Assembly: GCA_020846005.1 (NCBI GenBank)
Contig: JADLEQ010000035.1
Coordinates: 1 to 64,000, forward strand
Direction of reading: 5' to 3'
Source: Polyangiaceae bacterium
GTDB lineage: Bacteria; Myxococcota_A; Polyangia; Polyangiales; Polyangiaceae
DNA length: 64,000 nucleotides
The position numbers and the translations under genes are program-made. Shown one piece after another: positions 26,135-35,043 of this stretch. The notes beneath the pieces are model-generated. The model was not told where the DNA came from. It worked only from the letters and a program-made list of their open reading frames with translations, and did no database searches. Position 1 is the stretch's first letter. Every line of letters starts with the position of its first letter.

Positions 26135-27034
26135 GTGCCGACGCTCGAGCCCGCGGCTGGCCACGCAGCGTTCCGCGCGCGGCTCGCGCTCGTCGCCGCC
26201 GCGGTGTGCTTCTCGACGGGCGGCGCCGCGATCAAGGCCACCTCGCTCACCGCGTTCCAGGTCGCGGGGCTCCGCTCCCTGATCGCCGCGGTCGCGGTCG
26301 CCGTGCTGCTGCCCGGAGCGCTGCGCGGGATCACGCTGCGATCGGCCGCGATCGGCGCGGGCTACGCGTTCACGCTGATCCTGTTCGTGAGCGGCAACAA
26401 GCTCACCACGGCCGCGAACACCATCTTCCTCCAATCTACGGCGCCGCTCTGGGTGCTCCTCGCGAGCCCGGCGCTGCTCGGCGAGAGCTTGCGCAGGAGC
26501 GACGTGGCGTTCCTCGCGCTCGCGGCGCTCGGGCTCGGGTGCTTCTTCGTGGGCGTGGAGCCCCCGCGGGTGACGGCGCCGGATCCGCTCACCGGGAACG
26601 TGCTGGCGACGGCGTCCGGCGTCACCTGGGCGCTCACCATCATGGGACTCCGGTGGCTCGGGTCGCGCGCGGGGGCGCGCCCCGGCGAGGCGGGCGGCGC
26701 GGTGGTGGTCGGCAACTTGGTGGCCTTCGGGCTCTGCCTGCCGTGGACCTTCCCGCTCGCGGCGACGGTGGCCGACTGGGGTGTCCTCCTCTTCCTCGGG
26801 GTGTTCCAGATCGGGCTCGCGTACGCGCTGATGACGCGAGGCCTGGCCGGGGTCCGGGCGCTCGAGGCGTCGCTGCTGCTGCTGGTGGAGCCGGTGCTGA
26901 ATCCCGTCTGGGCCTTCCTCCTCCACCGCGAGGTGCCCGGGTCGTGGGCGATCGCGGGGGCGGTCCTGGTCATCGCCGGCACCAGCGGCCGGGCCGCGGC
27001 GGAGGCCCTCTCCCGCCGGCGCGGCGCAGGCTGA
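26135..27034 (+). CDS. EamA/DMT-superfamily permease
   Basis: Inner-membrane transporter of 299 residues in the drug/metabolite family, typically ten helices made of two repeated EamA halves. The first repeat includes LVAAAVCFSTGGAAIKATSL and GLRSLIAAVAVAVLLPGALR. The second begins at ATASGVTWALTIMGLRWLGS and ends SWAIAGAVLVIAGTSGRAA. A pore-helix-like ASLLLLVEPVLNPVWAFLL with conserved Glu-Pro is visible. The substrate is unknown; relatives export amino acids, nucleosides or metabolites. The start codon is GTG at 26135, with the first membrane helix shortly after. It stands alone, upstream of the tRNA. Confidence 0.87.
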   Translation: MPTLEPAAGHAAFRARLALVAAAVCFSTGGAAIKATSLTAFQVAGLRSLIAAVAVAVLLPGALRGITLRSAAIGAGYAFTLILFVSGNKLTTAANTIFLQSTAPLWVLLASPALLGESLRRSDVAFLALAALGLGCFFVGVEPPRVTAPDPLTGNVLATASGVTWALTIMGLRWLGSRAGARPGEAGGAVVVGNLVAFGLCLPWTFPLAATVADWGVLLFLGVFQIGLAYALMTRGLAGVRALEASLLLLVEPVLNPVWAFLLHREVPGSWAIAGAVLVIAGTSGRAAAEALSRRRGAG

Positions 27035-27121
27035 GGGTCACCTCCAGGCCCGGCCGGGCGAGCTCTCTTGGCCGGGTCCCGGGCGCCCTCGCGCGCCGGC
27101 CGGCGCGCCGCCGCCGCCGCC

Positions 27122-27150
27122 TTGACAGCTCACGGTGCGGCGCGTATGTG
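27122..27150 (+). promoter_or_regulatory. Sigma-70-type promoter of tRNA-Gly
   Basis: A full-consensus -35 TTGACA (27122-27127) and a -10-like TATGTG (27145-27150) are 17 bp apart. The tRNA starts 13 bases after the -10, so the transcript would have only a short leader. Confidence 0.65.
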
Positions 27151-27161
27151 TTCCGGCCCGC

Positions 27162-27234
<73 letters not shown>

Positions 27235-27251
27235 CGATGTTGGAGGGGAGG

Positions 27252-27328
27252 GGCTGACGGCAGCCCCTCCCCCAGCCATTCGGCTGGGGGCCCCTCCCGC
27301 CAGGCTCCGCGCGGGGCCCCAGCCCCGC
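27252..27328 (+). repeat. 77-bp structured repeat, copy A
   Basis: First of two copies that differ by a single base over 77 bp (second copy 27423-27499). It contains three self-complementary stretches: GGGGCTG-ACGG-CAGCCCC (27250-27267), a CCCAGCC/GGCTGGG hairpin and GCGGGGC-CCCA-GCCCCGC at the end. It sits 17 bp after the tRNA. It could be a dispersed REP-like element, a set of terminators or both. Confidence 0.75.
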
Positions 27329-27422
27329 CGGGTCACCCACCGGTCGCGCTCGGACGGAAGGGGGGCGCCGTGCCCTCCGGTCAGGGGGCGCCCCGGTGAT
27401 CGCGCACCGGTTCGTGGGGAGC

Positions 27423-27499
27423 GGCTGACGGCAGCCCCTCCCCCCGCCATTCGGCTGGGGGCCCCTCCCGCCAGGCTCCGCGCGGGGCCCCAGCCCCGC
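27423..27499 (+). repeat. 77-bp structured repeat, copy B
   Basis: Second copy of the 77-bp repeat, 94 bp downstream of copy A in the same orientation. The only difference is A to C in the middle hairpin, which turns the CCCAGCC arm into CCCCGCC and weakens that stem. It ends 22 bp before the stop of the minus-strand lipoprotein gene. Minus-strand reading frames across both copies give the same Gly/Pro/Arg-rich peptide twice, a by-product of the repeat. Confidence 0.75.
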
Positions 27500-27521
27500 G
27501 CCGGACGGTGGTCGAGCGCCG

Positions 27522-28625
27522 CTACGAGCCCGCGCCCGCCGCGCCCGCCGCGCCCGCCGCACCCCCGCTGCCCCCGGCGCCCCCGGCGGAGACGATCCCG
27601 TAGCGCGTGTCGATGCAGCGCTTGCCCATCGGGGTATCCAGGCACGTCCTGTTCGGCTGCGCGCACGCCGCGCTCGCGCAGTCGTCCGGGGTGTAGCAGA
27701 AGCCGCGCGTCGTCGGCGCCGGATCGAGGCCTCCGCAGTACATCCCGAGCTCCGGTAGACAGTCGGCGTGCGTGTCGCACGCTGGCATGCAGAAGGACGC
27801 GTCGCCCGGTCCGCGCACGCTGGGGTAGAAGTAGCCGCAGAGGCCGGAGTCCGGGCCGCCACATTGCGTCGTCGTCTCCGGTGAGCCGATCGCGCACGGC
27901 CGGCTGCACATCCCCGCAGGCCCCGTGCCCGGCTGCGCGAGCGACGAGAAGTCGAGACAAAGCCCCAGGCAGCGGTTCGGAGCGGCCGGGTCGCACGCGC
28001 TGCCGACAGGGAGTCGACTCGTCGGGTCCGGGAGGGTCTCCTTGCACGTCCCGTCGAGCGGACCGCACAGGAGGGGTGCCGGGCAGTCGGCGTCCGAGCC
28101 GCACCAGGGCACGCACGCGAACTCGCTGGGCTCGAAATAGGCCGCGCCGGGGCGGTCGTTGCCCGCGCTGCACACGACGTCGTTGCGACCCTGGCACTTG
28201 CCCTCGGGGAGCGCCTCGTACCAGCTTCCGGGCGTCCGCTCGCAGCCGAGGAGGCACCTGCCCTGGGCGCCCAGCGAGACGTTGCGGGCGCACAGCGCCC
28301 CGGGGACGATCGCGGCGCAGTCTGCGTCCTCCTCGCACGGCTCCGAGCAATAGCCATGGGCCGGTCCCCCTCGGAACACTGGGTCCTGGACCTCCGGGCC
28401 GTAGCAGCGGAGCGAGCCGCAGTCGGTGTCGACGCTGCAGGTAGCGCCCAGCTCGACGCCCGCCGCGCCGCTCGCTCCCGCGGCGCCGGCCGCGCCGCCC
28501 GCGGCGTCCCCGAGCCCGGAGTCAGCGGCGCCGGCGCCGCCGTTGCCCGCGCCGCTGGCAGACTCCTCGCCCCCGCAGGACCACACGACCACGAGCGCGA
28601 CGAGCGACCACGGCGAGGACTTCAT
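27522..28625 (-). CDS. Cys-rich secreted lipoprotein
   Basis: Lipoprotein of 367 residues. The signal (SSPWSLVALVVVWSCGG) ends at the Cys of WSCGG. A Gly/Ala-rich linker (GAGNGGAGAADSGLGDAAGG..) leads to a long region with more than 25 cysteines in repeated short motifs such as CSVDTDCGSLRC, CEEDADCAAIVPGALC, CGSDADCPAPLLC and CDTHADCLPEL. These resemble the 'DxDC' Cys-rich modules of myxobacterial surface proteins. The C-terminus is again a Gly/Ala linker (AGGAGGSGGAAGAAGAAGAG). It probably lies on the outer surface as a disulphide-rich chain. No catalytic motif is seen. Confidence 0.7.
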   Translation of the reverse strand: MKSSPWSLVALVVVWSCGGEESASGAGNGGAGAADSGLGDAAGGAAGAAGASGAAGVELGATCSVDTDCGSLRCYGPEVQDPVFRGGPAHGYCSEPCEEDADCAAIVPGALCARNVSLGAQGRCLLGCERTPGSWYEALPEGKCQGRNDVVCSAGNDRPGAAYFEPSEFACVPWCGSDADCPAPLLCGPLDGTCKETLPDPTSRLPVGSACDPAAPNRCLGLCLDFSSLAQPGTGPAGMCSRPCAIGSPETTTQCGGPDSGLCGYFYPSVRGPGDASFCMPACDTHADCLPELGMYCGGLDPAPTTRGFCYTPDDCASAACAQPNRTCLDTPMGKRCIDTRYGIVSAGGAGGSGGAAGAAGAAGAGS

Positions 28626-28636
28626 GGTGCGCTGGC

Positions 28637-28658
28637 TGGCGCGCCGGCGGGCGCGCCA
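28637..28658 (-). terminator. Strong hairpin downstream of the phosphoesterase gene
   Basis: TGGCGCGCC and GGCGCGCCA (nine-base perfect arms) flank GGCG. It lies between the stop of the phosphoesterase gene and the start of the lipoprotein gene, both on the minus strand. No T-rich tract follows, so classic intrinsic termination is uncertain. Confidence 0.4.
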
Positions 28659-28732
28659 TCAATCCAAAAGAGCGATGCGCGACGCCGACCCCCGCGCCGA
28701 CCCCGACGGGGGCAGCCCAGCGCGCGGCCGCC

Positions 28733-29407
28733 TCAGAACACCTCCGCCCACGAGTCGAGCCGCACCGTCTCGGCCGGGCGGAAGCGCCCGCCCTCTGCCC
28801 AGTCGAAGAACGCGGCGCTCTCGGCGGCGAAGTCCACCACCGCGACGCAGGGGGAGTCCCCCGGGAGGAGCGTGCCGGCGTTCACGATCGTCAATGACCC
28901 GACCCGGCGCACGAGCCGTTCGTGGGTGTGGCCGTTCAAGACCCACGCGTGACGACCCGCGGCGAGCAGCGCCTGGAGCTCCGCGTTCGCGGCGAGCCGG
29001 TCGGCACCGTCGTCTGCCTTGACGCAGGCCATGTCGTTCTCGCCCAGGCCGTGGCAGAGGAGCGCGAGCCCGGCGGCCGTCTCGAGCTCCCTGGTGCGGG
29101 GGAGCGAGCGGAGGAAGCGCGCCGCGTCGTCGCTCAGCTCAGCGAGGCGCGTCGCGTGCGGGAGGTCGCGGATCGTGTCGCCGAGCGCCCAGCGGTCGTG
29201 GTTCCCCGCGACCGCGATGAAGTCGTGCTCCTCCAGCAGCTCGCAGGTGCGCGTCGCGTCGCCGTCGCCGTCGAGGATGTCGCCCACCTGCAGCAGGGCG
29301 TCCACGCCCTGCGCCCGCAGGAAGGAGACGGCGCTCGCGAGCGCTCCCGCCTGGCAGTGAGCGTCGCCCACCAGCCCGACTCGTCGCAGCGGGGCGCGCG
29401 GCTTCAC
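28733..29407 (-). CDS. Calcineurin-like metallophosphoesterase
   Basis: Cytosolic phosphoesterase of 224 residues, GTG start at 29407. The metal-binding motifs are complete: GLVGDAHCQ (D-x-H), LLQVGDILDGDGD (GDxxD), VAVAGNHDRWA (GNHD), LLCHGLGEND and WVLNGHTHERL (GHTH). Size and motif spacing fit the YfcE/MJ0936-like small phosphodiesterases. The substrate is not evident. The gene follows the HxsB-like radical SAM gene on the same strand with a gap of 94 bp, so the two may share a transcript. Confidence 0.86.
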   Translation of the reverse strand: MKPRAPLRRVGLVGDAHCQAGALASAVSFLRAQGVDALLQVGDILDGDGDATRTCELLEEHDFIAVAGNHDRWALGDTIRDLPHATRLAELSDDAARFLRSLPRTRELETAAGLALLCHGLGENDMACVKADDGADRLAANAELQALLAAGRHAWVLNGHTHERLVRRVGSLTIVNAGTLLPGDSPCVAVVDFAAESAAFFDWAEGGRFRPAETVRLDSWAEVF

Positions 29408-29501
29408 GCGCCGGCTCGTACCATGACCGCCTCGCACCGCCCACGGGCGGGCTCTCGCCGCCGGGCCTGGCGCCCCGCGGAGAAGCGGCGCGCGCGCCCG
29501 C

Positions 29502-31013
29502 TCACGACCCCATCGCCGCCGTCTGGAGGAAGTGCGCCCGCTCGCGCACCGTCGTCCAACGACGGAAGATGTCCAGCGTCGCCTCGTCCGCCTCGGCGAG
29601 CCGCCGGAAGAGATCGTCCTGGATCCCCTTGTGGACGGCGCAGATGTGGCTCTCGCGCATGCGCCCCTGGAGGCTGCCGAGCGTCTTGTAGCTGTGCTCC
29701 GGCTTGGCGCCGCAGTACGGCGCGTACGTGCACGCCACACAGTCCGGCTGTACGTCGAGCAAGGACGCCACGAGCATCGCGCGCACCGTGTCGTGCAGCA
29801 TGAGCTCGCGGTAGCGCGAGGTCGCGACATCACCGATGCGGAACGTCTCGTCGCCCTGCTCGCGGAGCATGCGTCCCTCGTCGCTGGTGTAGATCCCGCC
29901 GTCGTAGTTGTAGGTGAGCTGCCCGATGCCCGCGCCGCCGGGGCTCCGGATGTCGAGGAAGTTCGGATCCGTGCCCGTCAGGATCTTGGTGAGGAAGATG
30001 GACGCGTAGCGTTCCATGACCTGCACCCCCTGGCGGTTCAGCTCGAGGATGTAGTCGAGCGCCTGGGAGTAGAACCGCATGTAGCGAGCGCGCTCGTACT
30101 CGACTTTGTCGTGCGTGCGATCCATGAACCCGAAAGGGTCGAGCGGCCGGAGGAAGATCGAGCGGCAGCCGAGGCCGACGTAGGTGTCCACGATCTCCCG
30201 CGGCAGGTCGAGCGCGGGGCGGGTCGTCGTGAGCAGGGCCTCGACATGATAGAGCACGGGATCGAGCCCGAGCTCGACGTAGCGCTGGTTGATGCGCTCG
30301 ATCCAGCGCGCGGCCACGCGGTAGGAGTTGTCGCCCACCAGCACGCGCTGCTTGTTGTGCAGGTTCTCCGGGCCGTCGATGCTGGTGCAGATCTGCACCT
30401 TGTTCTGGATGAGGAACTCGAGCTTCTCCTCGGTCATCAAGGAGAGGTTCGTCACCATCGTGAACTCGAGCTCCTTGCCGAACGCGCGGTTTCTCTCGAT
30501 GCCGTACTTCACGACGTGCTCCACGATCGGGAAGTTGGCGAGCGGCTCGCCTCCCTGGAACTCGATCGTGATCCGGGGCGAGGTGCTGGAGAGCGCCAGG
30601 TCGACGCTCCTCTCGGCCGTCTCGCGTGACATGTCCGTGTCCACGCGGTCCATCTCGGCGCGGCTGGCGTGGCAGTAGACGCAGGTCTCGTTGCAGCGCA
30701 GGGTGACCACGAAGATATGGAGGAGGGGCCCCCAGTCGAGGAACCTCTGCCGCTCGAGCAAGCGCGCGCGGAGATCGCCCGCGTGGACGCGATCGCGGAG
30801 GAACCGTCGCTCCGCGAGGCGCGGCTCGAGGCCCGCCGGCAGCTCGCCCCGGTACAGCGCGGCGAACTCCTCCTCCGTCACGAACAGCCAGTCGCCGAAG
30901 TAGGAGGTGAGCAGCACCTTGCCGCCGATCGCGCGGAAGCGGAACGGGACCAGGCGGCCGGGGCTCTTCGGGGACCGGGCGAGGGCGCTCAGCTGCTGCA
31001 TGGCGGGGAGCAT
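29502..31013 (-). CDS. HxsB-like radical SAM/SPASM maturase
   Basis: Radical SAM enzyme of 503 residues from the ATG at 31013 (another ATG lies four codons later). The N-terminus VPFRFRAIGGKVLLTSYFGD with WLFVTEEEFAALYRGEL matches the leader domain of His-Xaa-Ser-system maturase HxsB. The cluster-binding motif is CNETCVYC (Cys107, 111, 114), followed by IEFQGGEPLAN (GGEP) and QICTSIDGPENLHN. The C-terminal SPASM region has CVACTYAPYCGAKP near residue 424 and a final HICAVHKGI. Such enzymes modify ribosomal peptides, but no HxsA substrate, HxsC or HxsD is seen nearby. The pathway assignment rests on this family's known partners, not on local context. Confidence 0.78.
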   Translation of the reverse strand: MLPAMQQLSALARSPKSPGRLVPFRFRAIGGKVLLTSYFGDWLFVTEEEFAALYRGELPAGLEPRLAERRFLRDRVHAGDLRARLLERQRFLDWGPLLHIFVVTLRCNETCVYCHASRAEMDRVDTDMSRETAERSVDLALSSTSPRITIEFQGGEPLANFPIVEHVVKYGIERNRAFGKELEFTMVTNLSLMTEEKLEFLIQNKVQICTSIDGPENLHNKQRVLVGDNSYRVAARWIERINQRYVELGLDPVLYHVEALLTTTRPALDLPREIVDTYVGLGCRSIFLRPLDPFGFMDRTHDKVEYERARYMRFYSQALDYILELNRQGVQVMERYASIFLTKILTGTDPNFLDIRSPGGAGIGQLTYNYDGGIYTSDEGRMLREQGDETFRIGDVATSRYRELMLHDTVRAMLVASLLDVQPDCVACTYAPYCGAKPEHSYKTLGSLQGRMRESHICAVHKGIQDDLFRRLAEADEATLDIFRRWTTVRERAHFLQTAAMGS

Positions 31014-31090
31014 GGTACCCGTGAATTGGGGTGGCCAGGCCTCCGCGGTGGCTTGCTCGGTGCGGCCGCGGGGTGACATGCTCCGCCGCG

Positions 31091-32215
31091 ATGAGCGAGC
31101 CAGGCGCCGCAGTGGATGACGTGCCGCGCTTCGCCCTCTCGGAGCTGCTCCGGCCCGAGCTCTCCGAGCTCCGCCCCTACGCCCCGGCGCAGGGCGACTT
31201 CGCCGTCCGCCTCGACGCCAACGAGGCGCCTCCGCTGCTGTCCGTCGAGGCCCGGGAGCGCCTCGCCGCCGCCGCGGCCGCCACCGCCTGGGAGCGCTAC
31301 CCGGACGCGACGGCGCACCGGCTCCGGGAGGCGATCGCCCGCCGAGCGGGGGTCGAGCCCGATCGGGTGCTCGTGGGGACGGGCAGCGACGAGGTCATCT
31401 GTACGCTGTTGACGGCGCTCGCGCGCCCGCGGGGCCGGCACGGGAGCGCCGCGGTCGTCACGACTACGCCCACCTTCGTGATGTACCGCGCGAGCGCGCG
31501 CGCCCGCGGCCTGCGGGTCGTCGAGGTACCGCTCGACGCGGCGTGGCACCCGAGCCTCCCGGCGCTCGAGCGCGCGATCGAGCTCGCGGCGCCGAACCTC
31601 GTGTTCCTCGCGAGCCCGAACAACCCGACGGGCACGGTCGCCTCACGCGAGACGCTCGCGGCGCTGGCCGAGCTGGCCCGCGGCGCGCTGCTCGTCGTCG
31701 ACGAGGCGTACGTCGACTACGCGAGCGGCGACGCTCGCGACCTGCTCGAGTCGCACGAGAACGTCGCGCTCCTGCGGACGCTCAGCAAGGTCGGCTTCGC
31801 GGCGCTGCGGGTCGGCTGGCTCCTCGGGCGGCCCGAGCTGGTGCACGAGCTCGACAAGGTGCGCCCGCCCTACGATCTCCCCACGGTGTCGCAGGAGCTC
31901 GCTCGCGTCGCGCTCGACGAGCTCTCCGGCGAGATCTCGCGGGTCGTCGCCCACGTGGTCGAGGAGCGGGCGCGGCTCGAGCGCGCGCTCGCGGCGCTGC
32001 CGGGGGTCGTGGTCACGCCAAGCCACGCCAACTTCGTCTGGCTCCGCACCGAGCGACCCGCGAGCGAGCTCTACGCGGCGCTGGCCGCGCGCGGCGTGCT
32101 CGTGCGCAGCTTCCACGCCCGCGGCGGGCGACTCGCGCATCAGCTCCGCGTGACGGTGGGGACCCGCGACGAGGACGACGCCTTCCTCTCCGCCTTCTCC
32201 GAGCTCCTCCGGTGA
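31091..32215 (+). CDS. hisC: Histidinol-phosphate aminotransferase
   Basis: PLP enzyme of 374 residues that converts imidazole acetol phosphate to histidinol phosphate. The fold-type I signs are clear: RLDANEAPPLL and YPDATAHRLREAIA at the start, GTGSDEVICTLL, FLASPNNPTGTVASRETLAA, VVDEAYVDYA (Asp for the pyridine nitrogen) and LRTLSKVGFAALRVGWLLG with the Schiff-base Lys233. The C-terminus HANFVWLRT .. VLVRSFHARGG .. LRVTVG fits HisC. The ATG at 31091 gives a normal length. It is not next to other his genes; a related aromatic aminotransferase role is possible. Its stop overlaps the start of the TPR lipoprotein gene (GTGA). Confidence 0.9.
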   Translation: MSEPGAAVDDVPRFALSELLRPELSELRPYAPAQGDFAVRLDANEAPPLLSVEARERLAAAAAATAWERYPDATAHRLREAIARRAGVEPDRVLVGTGSDEVICTLLTALARPRGRHGSAAVVTTTPTFVMYRASARARGLRVVEVPLDAAWHPSLPALERAIELAAPNLVFLASPNNPTGTVASRETLAALAELARGALLVVDEAYVDYASGDARDLLESHENVALLRTLSKVGFAALRVGWLLGRPELVHELDKVRPPYDLPTVSQELARVALDELSGEISRVVAHVVEERARLERALAALPGVVVTPSHANFVWLRTERPASELYAALAARGVLVRSFHARGGRLAHQLRVTVGTRDEDDAFLSAFSELLR

Positions 32216-33339
32216 GCGCCGCGGCGCGCGATCCGAGCGGGGCTCGGCGCCGGCCCGGTCGGCCGGCGGCCCTCGTGACCCTCGCCGGGGTGCTCGCAGC
32301 GACCACGGGCTGTGCGGCATCCCTGTGGTCGGTGGAGCGCACGCACGAGGGCCAGCCGCTCCCCGATCGCTACATCGACGAGCGCGCCTATGCGCTCTAC
32401 GCGAAGGCCGCGCTCGCCGAAGCCCAAGGCGACCGTCAGGCCGCGCTCGAGCTCTACGCGCTCGCGCTCGAGGAGGATCCCGACGCGCCCGAGATCCTCG
32501 TCCGGCTGGCGGCGCTCGCGTGCGGGGCCTCACCCGCGCGCGCGGAGGCGCTCTTCCGCCGGGCCGCCCGCGACGCCCCCGAGTGGGCCGGGGTGCCGCA
32601 CGAGCGCGCGCGCTGTCGCCTCGCGCGCGGCGAGCTCGCGGGCGCCACCGCCGACGCGGAGCGCGCGCTGGCGCTCGACCCGCGCTCGATCGAAATCGCA
32701 CTCTCGCTGGCCGAGATCCACGAGCGGGCCGGGCGGGCCGCGTTGGCGGGCGACCACCTGGACGCGATCGTCACGCAGTGGCCGCACGTGCGCTCGACGT
32801 GGGAGGCGCTCCTCGCGTTCGCCGAGCGCCGGGACGATCCGGCGCGCCGGGTCCGCGCGCGCGCCGCGCTGCTCGCGGTCGGTCGTCGCGCGACGCGCGC
32901 GCCCGCGGAGGCGACGCCGCTCGACGCTGTGGACCAGGCCACCGGAGCGGACGAGCTCGCGACGGCGGCCCGCCAGGCGCGCCTGCACCCCGCCGTGGCC
33001 GCGCTCCGCGCCGCGGCGCTCGGGCACCACGAGGCCGCGCTCGCGGTGGCCGAGCGCGTGCTCGGCGCCGACCCGACGAACGGCGACGCCTGGGTGGCGC
33101 GGATGCTCGCGGCGGAGGGGCTCGGCGATCGCGCGAGGCTCGGCGCGGCGGCGATCGCGGACGTGGAGCTCGTCGCGCCGGGGCCGCTCGGCGCCCGGCT
33201 GCTCACCGAGCTGCTCGCGCGCCGGATCTCCCCAGAGGCGGCGCGCGCGTGGCGCGACGCAGCGGCCGCGCTGCCCCCCGCCGCCGATCCGCTCGAGCGC
33301 GAGATCGACGCGCGCCTCGCCGCCGCGCTGGGCTCCTGA
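32212..33339 (+). CDS. TPR-repeat lipoprotein
   Basis: Lipoprotein of 375 residues, GTG start overlapping the hisC stop. The signal (PAALVTLAGVLAATTGCAAS) ends at the lipobox ATTGC. Tetratricopeptide-like helix pairs follow: AYALYAKAALAEAQGDRQAA, LELYALALEEDPDAPEILVR, GATADAERALALDPRSIEI and ALAVAERVLGADPTNGDAW. Ala-rich helices make up the rest. It is probably a periplasmic or outer-membrane scaffold. The overlap with a histidine-biosynthesis gene is odd and may only reflect compact gene packing. Confidence 0.8.
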   Translation: MSAAARDPSGARRRPGRPAALVTLAGVLAATTGCAASLWSVERTHEGQPLPDRYIDERAYALYAKAALAEAQGDRQAALELYALALEEDPDAPEILVRLAALACGASPARAEALFRRAARDAPEWAGVPHERARCRLARGELAGATADAERALALDPRSIEIALSLAEIHERAGRAALAGDHLDAIVTQWPHVRSTWEALLAFAERRDDPARRVRARAALLAVGRRATRAPAEATPLDAVDQATGADELATAARQARLHPAVAALRAAALGHHEAALAVAERVLGADPTNGDAWVARMLAAEGLGDRARLGAAAIADVELVAPGPLGARLLTELLARRISPEAARAWRDAAAALPPAADPLEREIDARLAAALGS

Positions 33340-33378
33340 GCTGGGGTCTCGCGGCCGCCTCGGGCCGCGCGCGGAGGT

Positions 33379-34311
33379 TCACCGCGCTCGCGGCGGGGCG
33401 GAGGCGGCGCCCGGGCTCGCCGCGCTGCTCGCGGACGCCGACGGCGGCGGCGCGGCAGGGGGCGGCGCCGCGTGGAGCTCCAGCTCCTGCTCGACCTCGG
33501 CGCCCTCCTTCACCTCGATGGTCCGCTCCACGGTCTGGAGCGTCGCCGGCAGCAGCGCGCTCAGCCGCAGCGTCCCCGGAGGCACGCCGCGGATCTCGAA
33601 CCGGCCGTCCAGGCCGGTCACGGCGGCGGTCGCGTAGCGGAGCACGAACACGTCCCCCCGCAGGAAGGGCAACGCGTGATCGCTCAACGTGAAGCGGCCG
33701 ACGTGATCCGGATAGAGCCCGACGGGATCGCCGTTCGGCAGCGCCACCAACATCACGCCCTCGCGCGCGCCGAGGAGGCGCGGCATGTACGGCCGGGTGC
33801 CACGCGCGGCGACGTCGATGCGCTGGCCGAACACCGCCGCGACCGTCCGCTTCTCGAAGGCGCACTCGCGCACGACGACGCGGACCGCCGGCGCGGCCGC
33901 GGGCACGAAGGCGTCGTACCCCGTCACGGCGACGAGCACGTCGGCCAGCGCGCGCCCCGCGCCCTCGCGGAAGAGCTTCTCGTACTGGGCGCGCCCGGCG
34001 ACACAGTCGTCGGTGATCTTGGCGAGCACGCGCGGATCTGCTGGCGGCGACTCCGGCCCGATGGCGCGCACCACGCCACGCACGACGGCTCCCCGCCCCC
34101 CATACGGAGCGGCGCCCGTCGGGTTGACCTCCTTCGCGATCACCTCCGGCGAGACCGGGAACGGCGCGGGGCCGGCGCTCGCGCTCGCGCTCGCAGAGGC
34201 GCTCGCCGAGGCAGCACCATCCGTCCCGCCGCTCCGGCAGCCCACGAGGAGAGCCACCAGGAGCGCCGCGCACCTGGAGCGCCCCGCGGGTTCAGTCAGA
34301 GCGGAATCCAT
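33379..34311 (-). CDS. Lipoprotein with carboxypeptidase-regulatory-like domain
   Basis: Lipoprotein of 310 residues, ATG at 34311. The signal (CAALLVALLVGC) ends at VGC. An Ala/Ser dipeptide run (ASASASASASASAG) links to a first globular region (GRGAVVRGVVRAIGPESPPA, DDCVAGRAQYEKLF), then an all-beta part (GVMLVALPNGDPVGLY, LRGDVFVLRYATAAVTG). This is followed by a CarboxypepD_reg-like fold: GLDGRFEIRGVPPGTLRLSA. The tail is Pro/Ala/Ser-rich. The layout resembles surface proteins that present a copper- or sugar-binding cupredoxin-like module, but no metal ligands are certain. It is divergent from the DUF4352 lipoproteins. Confidence 0.66.
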   Translation of the reverse strand: MDSALTEPAGRSRCAALLVALLVGCRSGGTDGAASASASASASASAGPAPFPVSPEVIAKEVNPTGAAPYGGRGAVVRGVVRAIGPESPPADPRVLAKITDDCVAGRAQYEKLFREGAGRALADVLVAVTGYDAFVPAAAPAVRVVVRECAFEKRTVAAVFGQRIDVAARGTRPYMPRLLGAREGVMLVALPNGDPVGLYPDHVGRFTLSDHALPFLRGDVFVLRYATAAVTGLDGRFEIRGVPPGTLRLSALLPATLQTVERTIEVKEGAEVEQELELHAAPPPAAPPPSASASSAASPGAASAPPRAR

Positions 34312-34461
34312 GATCACCTGGGAGCGCCGCGGAGGCGAGGCCCGTCTTGGCAGCCCGGGCGACAGGCGGCAAGGGCGGCCGCGACGGTGGCCGCGATTCC
34401 TGCCGCGCGAGATCTCCGATAGAGTGCTGCCCCTGGTCGCCCTGGGAAGAAAGGTACGCCC

Positions 34462-35043
34462 GTGATGAACACTCCGAAGCCCTGGACCGTCGTCTGCTGC
34501 GCCACGCTGGTGGTCGGCTCGCTGCTGGCTTGCAAGAAGAAGTCCGCACCGGCCCCGACGGTCGAGACGGCGCCGAACGCGGGCACGCCGTCGCCCACCC
34601 CGGCGGCCCCCACGGGCGCGGCCGCGCCGGACCTGAGCGCGAAGACGTTCGCCGTCGGCGACACCGCGGACGCCGGGGAGTTCAAGCTCACGCTGGACAA
34701 CGTGAAGGAGTGCAAGCCGAACCCGTACTACCGCCCCGAGAAGGATCACATCTGGCTCGGCGTGGAGCTCGCCTTCGAGGGCAACTCGGACAAGCAGGTG
34801 ATGCCGCTCACGATCTACATGAAGGTCCTCGACAAGGAGGGGACGGTCATGAAGCAGCAGTACATCGGCTCCAAGGCGTGCGAGCCGCGCTTCAACTCCT
34901 CCGCCGCGCTCGGCAAGGGCGAGAAGGCCAAGGGCTGGCTGATGTTCGAGGTGCCGAAGACGGCCTCCGGCCTGAAGTTCCAGTATTCGCCGCAGAACTT
35001 CATGGGCAAGACGCAGACGCTGAAGTTCGACCTCGGTCGGTGA
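34462..35043 (+). CDS. DUF4352-family lipoprotein 1
   Basis: Lipoprotein of 193 residues. The signal (TVVCCATLVVGSLLACKKK) ends at the lipobox LLAC. A Pro/Ala/Thr linker follows, then a DUF4352-like (telomeric-repeat-binding-like immunoglobulin) fold: TFAVGDTADAGEFKLTLDNV, DHIWLGVELAFEGNSDKQV, KGWLMFEVPKTASGLKFQYS. This fold is a common extracytoplasmic beta-sandwich of unknown ligand. Its stop overlaps the next gene (GTGA), which encodes a similar domain, so the pair looks like a tandem duplication. A weak TTCCTG/TAGAGT pair at 34397-34425 may be its promoter. Confidence 0.78.
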   Translation: MMNTPKPWTVVCCATLVVGSLLACKKKSAPAPTVETAPNAGTPSPTPAAPTGAAAPDLSAKTFAVGDTADAGEFKLTLDNVKECKPNPYYRPEKDHIWLGVELAFEGNSDKQVMPLTIYMKVLDKEGTVMKQQYIGSKACEPRFNSSAALGKGEKAKGWLMFEVPKTASGLKFQYSPQNFMGKTQTLKFDLGR

